Below, in pieces: positions 41,906-49,900 of a stretch of 64,000 nucleotides of DNA. The stretch comes from an uncultured Alistipes sp. Its GTDB lineage: Bacteria; Bacteroidota; Bacteroidia; Bacteroidales; Rikenellaceae. A model generated the notes under the pieces. The model was not told the origin of the DNA, ran no database searches, and saw only the letters and a list, made by a program, of their open reading frames with translations. The stretch lies in assembly GCA_937899895.1 (NCBI GenBank), contig CALBQR010000011.1, forward strand, positions 18,530 through 82,529. The letters are read 5' to 3'. Numbering within the stretch: position 1 is the first letter of the stretch; every line of letters begins with the position of its first letter. A program made the translations under genes and the position numbers.

Positions 41906-44900
41906 ATGAAAAATATAAAATTGATATTGATTTTTGCCTTGGCAATGTTGCTCTCGGCTTGTGAGCGAGATAATGTTGACCAGTTTGAGGCTTCAAATAA
42001 GATCAACATTAGCTTCGTAACAGCAGCAAAGAGCAATGTTGAGGTCAATACCCGCGTGTCGGAGTCGGCAGAGTCTGACGTTTCGAGCGTGTATGTGTTT
42101 ATTTTCCAGGAAGGTGTGAAGAAGGTTGAGGGTTACATCTCTGATCTGACTCTTACCAATACCGGTTCTTATACCCGTACCTACACAGGTACTTTGGAGG
42201 GTACTACCGGTGTTTCGGGTGCAGTTAAGGTTTATGCTATTGCTAACCCTGTAACCGAGATGTGGAACAAGTTGTCTGACCTGCAAACTGCCGCCGGCAA
42301 TGGCGAGTCGGCTTTCTTGTCGGCACTTTATACCGTTGATCAGTCGTTCACCGAGCCTCTGGGTACAAGTATCACCCTGATCGGTATGGCAGGTTCTGAC
42401 GGTAGCGCAAATATCGCATCGGACGGCTCGCTCGGTACCCGAATCATCTTGAAGCGTCCCTACGCCTCGGTTGCATTCAACTTTATCAACGGTGCCCCCG
42501 CCGAGAGCGATACCGATCGCGCAGGTAATAAGGTTTCATTTACCCCGACCTCGTATGATGTTTATAACATTCCCCGCCACTCGGCTCTGTTCGAGGGTGC
42601 AGAGGTAACGGGTCTGTCTTACTTCAACCGTCTGGATCAGAAGTTTGGTGTTCAGACTCCCAACTCGTTCAGCTTCTATATGATCGAGAACATTCAGGAG
42701 GCTAAAAACTCGGTGTCGAACTATTACGACCGTGATAAGAAGGACGGTACTGCTTTCATTAATGCTCCCGAACTTGGTACCTATGTACGCGTATATGGTA
42801 AGTACGAGGAGAAGACCGCCGATGATAAGGTCATCTTGCAGGGTGATGTGAACTACACTATCCACCTCGGCGATTTCAGTACGGGTGATTTCGACGCCTA
42901 CTCGGTAGAGCGTAACCACAAATATACCTACAACGTAACGATCAATGGTGTTCAGCAGATTATCGTCGAGGCAAAGGCCGAGGATGATTCGCAGCAGTAC
43001 CAGCACGGTGCCGAGGGTTATATCATCAATACCAAAGGTGCTGATATGGTTTATACCTTCGATGCACACTATGAGGATGCGTTGATTAAGATTGATACGA
43101 GCAACTTCGACGAGGTGGGCCACGGCTTTATCTTGCGTGTTGCTACTCCCTATATGACCGATGATGCCCAGAACAAGATTTTGACTTGGGCCGATTTCGA
43201 GAATACAGACGAGGCTACCTTTAAGCAGACCTACGATATTGATTGGATTCAGTTCTATCCTATTGCCAAGACCAATACCGATCCTACCACTCGTACGGCT
43301 TATCCCGATAAGGACAACCAGAGCAAGCTGATGAACGTTTATGAGCTCTATCACGAGCTTTACAAGTTGGTTGATGAAAAAGACGAAACCACTTCGTCGT
43401 TGGCTGACTATGTGAATGACAATGGTCATATCTACTTTATGGCATTTATTAACGAGTATTTCTACGACGTGGATCCTCTGGATGGCGGAGCAACCGATTG
43501 GACCGAGTTCACTAATGCGAAACCTCGTTCGATGTATATGTTGCAGGACCCCAAGAAATCGACCGACGGTAACTCGACCTATGCAACCGTACTTTGTGCC
43601 TTCGAGCAGAAGTCTATCCAGACTATGTTTAAGAAGGAGGGTGCAGTTAATGCCTACGGTATCGAGTGGTACGATGAGACTGCAAATGCTAATTTGGAAA
43701 ACTTCTCTGGCGGAGTAAATAGCGCAAATGGTTATAGCAACTATTTTGGTAGTTTGGTAACAGGTACTTCGTGGAATACTTATGTAAGCGAGTCGGCTCT
43801 GCGCTATGGTCTTAATGGTCAGCCTAATGGCAATATTTATAACTCGCTGGCTAACACATCGGGTGCGTACGCTTGTATGCAGCGTAACCGCGACCTTGAT
43901 GGTGATGGTACGATTGACGACAACGAGAAGCGTTGGTATCTGGCATCGTCTGACCAGTATGTCCAGATGTGGATTGGTGAGACTGCAATCGACCCCAAGG
44001 CTCGTATGAGTGGTATCGTTTCTGCTACAACCGAGGAGGAGTATGAGAATTATTCTCACTACTACACCTCGTCGAATGATGCTCACCGTATCTATTGGGC
44101 AGTTGAGGCAGGATCGACGGGTCAGTATAGTGATAGTTGGATGGCAACATATCACAAGGCACGTTGTGTTCGTACTTTGACCAGTTACGATGCTGAACCT
44201 GCAACTATCTATGCGAAATCGGGCAACCAGATTACGATGAACCACTTGCAGGAGGGCGCATATCGTCAGTCGGGTGCAATGGTTGGTGAGTATGATATTC
44301 ATAATGAGCTTGATGAATCGCGTAACCGAATTCCTTATAGCATCGAGGTTGCCGAGGGATGGGTTGGTAGCTATACCATCAATGCCGACCAGCTTACTTA
44401 TGCGTCGCCCAAGGTGTCGTATATATCGGGTGGCTATCCTATTGCATATACTGATGTAGCAGTGCGTACAGATGATGTTTATTCAACAACTAATACGGTG
44501 TCTGGTTCGGACAATACAATTGTTTTGACATTCGACTACGATAGCCAGAAATTTATTATCTCGAATGACTACATAAAGACCCTTAACAACGACGATCGAG
44601 TACAACTTACATATGATGAGATTACAGTAACATACAATGCTAATAATAGTAGTACTGATGTTACATCTGATGCGTTGGCTGACTCGAATTTTGGTTTCTG
44701 CGATAACAATAATGGCTGGTCGCATAGTGCAACAAGCGGTAGTTATGCTGTTATTGAGACAAAATCTACCGCAAATGGTAGCCTTAAAGGTATTGGATTT
44801 AATATGAATGGAGGCTATTACTCACATAGTTGGTGTTACTATATTAGTCATTCTGGTTATTCAGTTACCGTAACCATCACCAACCTGAAAGTGGTTGCTG

Positions 44901-45580
44901 ATACAGGTGTAGAGTCGAAACTCCAAATCACGACAAGCGATGATTCGTCGATTCAGGGTGCTACGTTCTACTACACTACCGATGCAACATTCGCTACAAC
45001 CAATCCGATTACACTGGATGAGAACAACCAAGTTGTTGCAACCAATATTCCCGTTCCCGCATATATCTGGGCAAAGGGTAATGATGGCAACCACTCGGCA
45101 TACACTTACGTTAATGCAAGCTATGTCGCAACTCGTCAGGCAACAGCCGATGATAGCGATGGCGAGACTCGCGGTCCTGAATTTAATATCGCACTATCTA
45201 CCTCCGAGAATATCTGTGCAGAGCACTACTCGCAGGAGAGTGATGGCTCTGACCTCGGTCAGTGGCGTATCCCCAACGAGCGTGAGTTGCAGGCTATGGG
45301 TCTGAACGGATTCCTTACGGCTCACAATGCTCTGTCGCGTACCAAGTTCTCGGCTTATCAGTCGTCGGAAAAAAATGTTGGTCCTGCTCGTTACGGCTTC
45401 TGGTGGGATGCAAGTGGCCAGATTCAGACGTTGGAGGTGCATCAGGCTGACGAACCCGAAGATAATACGGGTTACGTTCGTTGCGTACGAGATGTTGCTG
45501 TTGATACCTCGGTAACCGTTGAATCGGACGGCACTTCGGCTGGTAGCTACACGAATGGTGGTAACCTGACCGCTGAATAG
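41906..45580 (+). CDS. DUF4906 fimbrial lipoprotein with FISUMP-like C-terminus, locus 2
   Basis: A 1224-aa lipoprotein (lipobox AMLLSACERD), 24 nt after the fimbrillin. It has Arg50 in EVNTRVSES, the Mfa-like region with KRPYASVAFNFINGA, DUF4906-type GAEGYIINTKGADMVYTFDA, and an EF-hand-like loop DLDGDGTIDDNE at 663-674 followed by KRWYLA. The C-terminal segment WRIPNERELQAMGL ... TGYVRCVRD is FISUMP-like. Compared with the 1069-aa paralogue it has about 150 extra residues, mostly a Ser/Thr/Asn-rich insertion around 860-1050 that also has lower GC. A large tip or accessory subunit is likely. Confidence 0.82.
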   Translation: MKNIKLILIFALAMLLSACERDNVDQFEASNKINISFVTAAKSNVEVNTRVSESAESDVSSVYVFIFQEGVKKVEGYISDLTLTNTGSYTRTYTGTLEGTTGVSGAVKVYAIANPVTEMWNKLSDLQTAAGNGESAFLSALYTVDQSFTEPLGTSITLIGMAGSDGSANIASDGSLGTRIILKRPYASVAFNFINGAPAESDTDRAGNKVSFTPTSYDVYNIPRHSALFEGAEVTGLSYFNRLDQKFGVQTPNSFSFYMIENIQEAKNSVSNYYDRDKKDGTAFINAPELGTYVRVYGKYEEKTADDKVILQGDVNYTIHLGDFSTGDFDAYSVERNHKYTYNVTINGVQQIIVEAKAEDDSQQYQHGAEGYIINTKGADMVYTFDAHYEDALIKIDTSNFDEVGHGFILRVATPYMTDDAQNKILTWADFENTDEATFKQTYDIDWIQFYPIAKTNTDPTTRTAYPDKDNQSKLMNVYELYHELYKLVDEKDETTSSLADYVNDNGHIYFMAFINEYFYDVDPLDGGATDWTEFTNAKPRSMYMLQDPKKSTDGNSTYATVLCAFEQKSIQTMFKKEGAVNAYGIEWYDETANANLENFSGGVNSANGYSNYFGSLVTGTSWNTYVSESALRYGLNGQPNGNIYNSLANTSGAYACMQRNRDLDGDGTIDDNEKRWYLASSDQYVQMWIGETAIDPKARMSGIVSATTEEEYENYSHYYTSSNDAHRIYWAVEAGSTGQYSDSWMATYHKARCVRTLTSYDAEPATIYAKSGNQITMNHLQEGAYRQSGAMVGEYDIHNELDESRNRIPYSIEVAEGWVGSYTINADQLTYASPKVSYISGGYPIAYTDVAVRTDDVYSTTNTVSGSDNTIVLTFDYDSQKFIISNDYIKTLNNDDRVQLTYDEITVTYNANNSSTDVTSDALADSNFGFCDNNNGWSHSATSGSYAVIETKSTANGSLKGIGFNMNGGYYSHSWCYYISHSGYSVTVTITNLKVVADTGVESKLQITTSDDSSIQGATFYYTTDATFATTNPITLDENNQVVATNIPVPAYIWAKGNDGNHSAYTYVNASYVATRQATADDSDGETRGPEFNIALSTSENICAEHYSQESDGSDLGQWRIPNERELQAMGLNGFLTAHNALSRTKFSAYQSSEKNVGPARYGFWWDASGQIQTLEVHQADEPEDNTGYVRCVRDVAVDTSVTVESDGTSAGSYTNGGNLTAE

Positions 45581-45588
45581 ATAAGAGA

Positions 45589-45628
45589 GCAACCAGACCA
45601 TAGTCCAAACGGGCTATGGTTTGGTCGC
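45589..45628 (+). promoter_or_regulatory. Intercistronic hairpin in fimbrial locus 2
   Basis: Arms 45589-45603 and 45614-45628 pair over 15 positions with one G·T pair and one mismatch. No T-run follows, so full termination is unlikely. It lies between the DUF4906 gene and the third lipoprotein gene, like the hairpin at 25015-25041. Confidence 0.65.
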
Positions 45629-45756
45629 TTAATAGAGTATAAGAATAAAGAAGTGTGAGAGATAGGGCATAGGCCCGTGCGAAATGCGGTGAGAATCGCC
45701 ACTTCTCGCTGCAAGCTGAAAAAAAAGGAAACAATAAAACTAATTTATTAAACAAG

Positions 45757-48048
45757 ATGAAGAAATTAATCTCTCTAATTGCTCTGGCACTGACGTTCGT
45801 GGCTTGTAATGAAGACCCCGAAGTTATTACCGTTGGTCGCGAGATCAATATCGTGGCAATGAATCCCACGGTGCGCACACAGGTTGGCAACGAGGATGAT
45901 GAAAAAGTAGCATTGCTTTGGGCTCCGAATGAGACAATCGGCGTCTTTGGCGATCAGACTGTAAATGCACAGTTCACTTCGTCGAACACCGTGGCTGCGG
46001 AGGCTACCACTTTCGTAGGTAGCGTTGCCGAGGAGGATAACGCATTTGTTGCCTACTATCCCTTTGTTGAGGGTGCTACCAATATGGCGGCTCTGCACTT
46101 TACGCTCAACTCGGAGCAGACACAGACCGCTGACGGCCCCGCAATCGCCGAGAATGACCTGAAATATGGCGTGTTGGAGGCAAATGGCACCAATAAATAC
46201 ACCTGCGAATTCCAGCAGTGTTTCTCGCTCGTGAAATTCACGATCGACGTAACCGATAGCGAGGTCGTGAAGGAGATGTACCTCGACAATATCTGGTTGC
46301 AGAGCGAGGGCGCTGTGTTGGCGGGCGACTTTGTGCTGAATGTCAATGACGGCACCCTGACCAAGGGCGATGCGCAGTCTGACGGTATTAACCTCTATTT
46401 CGAGAACCGTCCCGCATTGAGCGAGGGCGTAATCGAGGGTTGGGTTGTGTTGAATCCTGAACTGCCCGCAGGCTCGGTGCTGAACTTTGTGCTTACGGCC
46501 GTAGATGCAGCAGAACCGACTGATAACGAGAGCTACATCACCGCAACTGCCGAGCTGACCACATTGAAGGAGTTGCAGGTCGGTACGGCATACAACATCC
46601 CGATCAAGACCAAGTTCTTGACGTTCCCCACATTTGAGGTTTCGACCAACGAGATCAACTTCACCGCAGAGGGCGGCTCGCAGACCGTAACCGTAACGAC
46701 CGATTACAGCGAGCTGTATGCCGAGGCTGCTGATGAGTGGGTAACCGTTGATCAGAATGACAATACCTTCACCATTACCGCTGCTGCCAATACTGCGGCA
46801 ACGACACGCTCGACGACTGTAACGATCTCGACCGAGAGTGCTTCTGCAACCATTACCGTAAATCAGGAGGCGGCAGATGTTGAGGTTGAGGTGAATGACG
46901 AGCCCGCAAACTGCTATATGATCTCTGCGGCGGGTAACTATTCGTTTGATGCAACGGTGATGGGTAATGGCGCAAGTGGTGTAATTGCTGGCGCAGGTTT
47001 CCATACTACCGATGCAGTGATTACAGGCGGCGCATCGGCCGAGTTGCTGTGGCAGGATACCGCAGGCTTTATTACCAGCGTATCGTACGATAATGGCCGT
47101 ATCACCTACACCGCAGGCGGAAATGTTGGTAATGCTGTTATCGCAGTTAAGAATAGCGCAGGCACAATTCTGTGGAGCTGGCATATCTGGGGTATTGGCG
47201 ACGAAGCTATAACAGATCAGGTTTATACTAATAAACTTGGAACTACTGCTACGGTTATGGATCGCAACCTTGGACAGCTTTCAAAGACGTCGTATTATTG
47301 TACGCTCTATCAGTGGGGCCGTAAAGATCCTATAACCAATAAGGAGGAGTACTATATCGGAACGGCCAATGAACCGACCGCTTGTGATGAGGAGTACCCC
47401 GTTTATTCGGTTGCATACGGCACAAATACAACCATCGAGACCGCTGTGCAGAATCCTGACAAGATTATATATGCAGAGGGTGAAGGTGGAACGAATAGTG
47501 CAGGAAATTGGTTGAGAGCGGATAATCACTATTTATGGGGTGATATCGCCTTGGTAAATGTGTATGAGAATTATCCTGATTTGACTCTTATCTCAACAGC
47601 AAAGGCAAGTGAGTGGTCATATGGTAAGACTATTTATGATCCGTGCCCCGCTGGTTATCGTGTTGCGAACCGATTTACTTGGACCGGTTTTGTTACAACG
47701 ACTACCGGCAATAGTACAAATGGCTTGTCGTATGTGAATTTGGTTAAGTATGAGTCGGGTGGTTATTTCAAGATGAATGACTCTGATACAGAGGGTGCAT
47801 ACTATCCTCAGAGTGGCTCGCGAGGAGCAAAGACTGGCTCAATGTGGGTTGGTGCTGCAACTCCATATAACACCCGTAACTATACGGCGAATTATTGGGC
47901 TTCGGCACCAAATTCAAATACAAATCAATCAAGTCAGTTCAGTATTGGTGTCTATAATATTACCAGCAGCAAGCAGCAATTCCCGATTAATACTATTAAC
48001 TTCGGTTATGCAGAAAACTGCTTTGCGGTTCGTTGTGTAAGATACTAA
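45757..48048 (+). CDS. Lipoprotein: fimbrillin-like N-terminus, BACON domain, FISUMP-like C-terminus
   Basis: 763 aa, lipobox LTFVACNEDP. Residues 20-288 match the N-terminal domain of the CotH-fused protein in locus 1 (LLWAPNETIGVFG, AYYPFVEGATN), with Arg40 in NPTVRTQVG as a possible maturation site. Residues 290-375 are a BACON domain (FEVSTNEINFTAEGGSQTV ... ADEWVTVDQ). Residues 380-763 include a Trp/Gly-rich β-domain (ANCYMISAAGNYSFDA, WSWHIWGIGDE, ATVMDRNLG) and end in DPCPAGYRVANRFTW ... CFAVRCVRY, a FISUMP-like module. It is the terminal gene of locus 2. An adhesive distal subunit is inferred. Confidence 0.8.
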   Translation: MKKLISLIALALTFVACNEDPEVITVGREINIVAMNPTVRTQVGNEDDEKVALLWAPNETIGVFGDQTVNAQFTSSNTVAAEATTFVGSVAEEDNAFVAYYPFVEGATNMAALHFTLNSEQTQTADGPAIAENDLKYGVLEANGTNKYTCEFQQCFSLVKFTIDVTDSEVVKEMYLDNIWLQSEGAVLAGDFVLNVNDGTLTKGDAQSDGINLYFENRPALSEGVIEGWVVLNPELPAGSVLNFVLTAVDAAEPTDNESYITATAELTTLKELQVGTAYNIPIKTKFLTFPTFEVSTNEINFTAEGGSQTVTVTTDYSELYAEAADEWVTVDQNDNTFTITAAANTAATTRSTTVTISTESASATITVNQEAADVEVEVNDEPANCYMISAAGNYSFDATVMGNGASGVIAGAGFHTTDAVITGGASAELLWQDTAGFITSVSYDNGRITYTAGGNVGNAVIAVKNSAGTILWSWHIWGIGDEAITDQVYTNKLGTTATVMDRNLGQLSKTSYYCTLYQWGRKDPITNKEEYYIGTANEPTACDEEYPVYSVAYGTNTTIETAVQNPDKIIYAEGEGGTNSAGNWLRADNHYLWGDIALVNVYENYPDLTLISTAKASEWSYGKTIYDPCPAGYRVANRFTWTGFVTTTTGNSTNGLSYVNLVKYESGGYFKMNDSDTEGAYYPQSGSRGAKTGSMWVGAATPYNTRNYTANYWASAPNSNTNQSSQFSIGVYNITSSKQQFPINTINFGYAENCFAVRCVRY

Positions 48049-48074
48049 TGGGATAATGATCTCTAAATGAAGAG

Positions 48075-48106
48075 TAGGGAGAGGGTTTGCCTCTCCCTAT
48101 TTTTTT
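48075..48106 (+). terminator. Terminator of fimbrial locus 2
   Basis: A 10-bp stem (48075-48084 with 48090-48099, loop GTTTG) followed by a run of seven Ts. Confidence 0.9.
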
Positions 48107-48141
48107 GTGTCGAGGCGGAGTGGGGTATATGTACCACAAAT

Positions 48142-48177
48142 AAAAAGCGGCTACGAGATTCGTAACCGCTTTTTTTC
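48142..48177. terminator. Terminator downstream of tRNA-Met
   Basis: AAAAAGCGG-C-TACG pairs with CGTA-A-CCGCTTTTT with one mismatch and T-runs on both strands. It most likely ends the minus-strand tRNA transcript. Confidence 0.7.
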
Positions 48178-48227
48178 TGCAAATGCAAAGGCCGAATTTT
48201 CATTCAGTTAAGCCTCGCACCTGATTG

Positions 48228-48301
48228 TGGACCCAGAGGGGCATGATCCCACGACCTTCGGATTATGAGTCCGCTGCTCTAACCGACTGAGCTATGGGTC
48301 C
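48228..48301 (-). tRNA. tRNA-Met (CAT), unusual T-loop
   Basis: The cloverleaf is complete on the minus strand: acceptor GGACCCA/TGGGTCC, D-arm with AGTCGGTTA, anticodon loop CTCATAA (anticodon CAT at 48265-48267), and 5-nt variable loop. The T-loop reads ATCATGC instead of TTCGATC-like, and the T-stem has one U×U mismatch. CCA is not encoded. The acceptor and anticodon arm fit elongator Met; a lysidine-modified tRNA-Ile with CAT anticodon cannot be fully excluded. Confidence 0.9.
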
Positions 48302-48320
48302 AAAGTACTATTTGCGTTTG

Positions 48321-48351
48321 CAAAAGTAGCTAATTTCGGAAAACTTGCAAA
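48321..48351 (-). promoter_or_regulatory. tRNA-Met promoter
   Basis: Minus strand: TTTG (48348-48351), 19 nt, TACTTTTG (48321-48328). Transcription would start about 13 nt before the tRNA. Confidence 0.7.
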
Positions 48352-48504
48352 ATTAATCTGTCAATAATTTCCATTTAACGATTTATTTTCTTACTTTCGC
48401 AAGTGAGATTGCCGACTCTGCGGCTCGATATACGAGCCTACGAAATGGACAAATGGCTATCTATCAAAACTTAACGAAACGAAAAAACTAAAACATTTAA
48501 GACT

Positions 48505-48981
48505 ATGAAGAAATTTCTGCTTTTGATCGCTGCCGTTATGATCACCTCGGTAGCTTCGGCTCAATATTACGATTGGGCTATCGGTGTTCGCGGTGGTGTG
48601 AATGCAACCTCGCTGTCGGTGAAGCACGTATTCAATAATGGCAATGCGGCCGAGGCTTTGGTTGGTTGGAGCTACTCGAAGCACGGTAGCGGTTTCAACT
48701 TTACGGGCTTGTATGAGTTCAATGTCCCCATTATCGGTAACGGCTTCCAACTCTATTATGGTGCGGGTGCGCACGTGGGCGGTTGGACCTACAAGGCGGG
48801 CCACGAAGAGGGTAAGAAGAATGGTTTTAACCTCGGTTTAGACGCAATTGTCGGCTTGGAGTACTCGTTGAAGGCGGCTCCGTTGGCCTTCTCGATCGAC
48901 TGGAAACCCCGCTTGGATTTCCTTCCCTCGACCGAATTTGTGGCTACGGGCTTTGCGCTGGGTATTAAATACACATTCTAA
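48505..48981 (+). CDS. Small outer-membrane β-barrel protein
   Basis: 158 aa with signal peptide MKKFLLLIAAVMITSVASAQ. The mature part alternates hydrophobic/aromatic strands with turns: WAIGVRGGVNATSLSVK, GFNFTGLYEFNV, FQLYYGAGAHVGGWTYK and FNLGLDAIVGLEYSL. It ends in a terminal aromatic residue (FALGIKYTF), the usual β-barrel assembly signal. It is probably an eight-stranded barrel. The coiled-coil gene follows after 14 nt and is probably in the same operon. Function unknown. Confidence 0.75.
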   Translation: MKKFLLLIAAVMITSVASAQYYDWAIGVRGGVNATSLSVKHVFNNGNAAEALVGWSYSKHGSGFNFTGLYEFNVPIIGNGFQLYYGAGAHVGGWTYKAGHEEGKKNGFNLGLDAIVGLEYSLKAAPLAFSIDWKPRLDFLPSTEFVATGFALGIKYTF

Positions 48982-48995
48982 AACAACAGACTACT

Positions 48996-49232
48996 ATGGA
49001 AGAGAAGAAGATGTCTTTCGACGAGAAGATGGATGCTCTCGAAGATAAGGTAGATGCTCTGCTTGACAAGATCGAAGATAAGGCAGAAGAGTTGAAGGAT
49101 AAGCTCGAAGTTAAGGTCGAGGAGTTTAAGGAGAAGTTCGAGGACAAGGCCGAGGATTGGAAGGATAAACTCGAAGATAAGGCCGACGAGTTGAAGGACA
49201 AGTTGGAGGATAAATTCAAGAAGGAGGAGTAG
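48996..49232 (+). CDS. Small 11-mer-repeat amphipathic helical protein
   Basis: 78 aa, almost entirely Lys/Glu/Asp/Leu. From residue 17 it contains five tandem 11-residue units (DKVDALLDKIE, DKAEELKDKLE, VKVEEFKEKFE, DKAEDWKDKLE, DKADELKDKLE) and a partial sixth. An 11-residue period gives an extended amphipathic helix like LEA, synuclein or apolipoprotein repeats, which bind lipid or stabilise membranes. There is no signal peptide, so it is probably cytosolic. It lies 14 nt behind the β-barrel gene and a terminator follows. Function unknown. Confidence 0.7.
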   Translation: MEEKKMSFDEKMDALEDKVDALLDKIEDKAEELKDKLEVKVEEFKEKFEDKAEDWKDKLEDKADELKDKLEDKFKKEE

Positions 49233-49313
49233 CTGCGGCGACTCCGCTTGGGCTTGATACCGAACGCGCTAATGGCTGAAAATGAGCCAAAAGTTACGAA
49301 AAAAGTAAAAAAA

Positions 49314-49343
49314 GAGGCGTAAAAGTTTGCGCCTCATTTTTTT
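49314..49343 (+). terminator. Terminator after 11-mer-repeat gene
   Basis: GAGGCG (49314-49319) pairs with CGCCTC (49330-49335), then a T8 run. It overlaps the rpmE2 promoter. Confidence 0.8.
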
Positions 49344-49356
49344 TGTCGTATCTTTG
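49326..49356 (+). promoter_or_regulatory. rpmE2 promoter
   Basis: TTTG (49326-49329), 19 nt, TATCTTTG (49349-49356). The -33 element lies in the loop of the upstream terminator hairpin. Confidence 0.7.
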
Positions 49357-49395
49357 CCGCACTTTATTACGTAATAAACTAACAAAAAGACGAAA

Positions 49396-49668
49396 ATGAA
49401 AAAAGGTATTCATCCTGAAAATTATCGTTTAGTGGCGTTCAAGGACATGTCGAACGACCACGTGTTTTTGTGCAGGTCCGCCGTTTCGACAAAGGAGACC
49501 ATCGAGGTGAACGGCGAAACCTATCCCGTGTATAAGATGGAAATCTCTAACACATCTCACCCGTTCTACACCGGTAAGATGAAGTTGGTAGACACCGCTG
49601 GTCGCGTCGATAAGTTTATGAGCCGCTACGCAAAGCACTACGATAAGAGAAACGCTGCTAAGAAATAA
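49396..49668 (+). CDS. rpmE2: 50S ribosomal protein L31 type B
   Basis: 90 aa: MKKGIHPENYRLVAFKDMSN, ETYPVYKMEISNTSHPFYTG, AGRVDKFMSRY. The CxxC zinc motif of type A L31 is missing, which defines the zinc-independent type B. Own promoter and terminator. Type B genes are often induced under zinc limitation; no Zur box was identified here. Confidence 0.95.
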   Translation: MKKGIHPENYRLVAFKDMSNDHVFLCRSAVSTKETIEVNGETYPVYKMEISNTSHPFYTGKMKLVDTAGRVDKFMSRYAKHYDKRNAAKK

Positions 49669-49691
49669 TTTTAGCAAAGTTTACAACAAAC

Positions 49692-49724
49692 AAGCCCTGC
49701 ATCTTTCGAGTTGTGGGGCTTTTT
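49692..49724 (+). terminator. Terminator of rpmE2
   Basis: AAGCCC (49692-49697) pairs with GGGCTT (49716-49721), followed by Ts. Confidence 0.65.
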
Positions 49725-49860
49725 GTTTGCCTTGTGTGCAGGAGAGCAACGCAATGAAAGAGCGTGTCGTGTGAGGTTTGTGGCGCACAACACAATTTTC
49801 GAGGAGCAATTACGTTTCGTTGATGGCAAAAGGTGATTTCAGATTATCTATTTTTTTCAC

Positions 49861-49868
49861 TATATTTG
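49861..49868 (+). promoter_or_regulatory. -7 box of flavodiiron gene
   Basis: TATATTTG lies 33 nt before the start codon. No clear -33 element. Confidence 0.45.
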
Positions 49869-49900
49869 CTCGAAAGAAAGAATAAAAACATCAAACGAAT

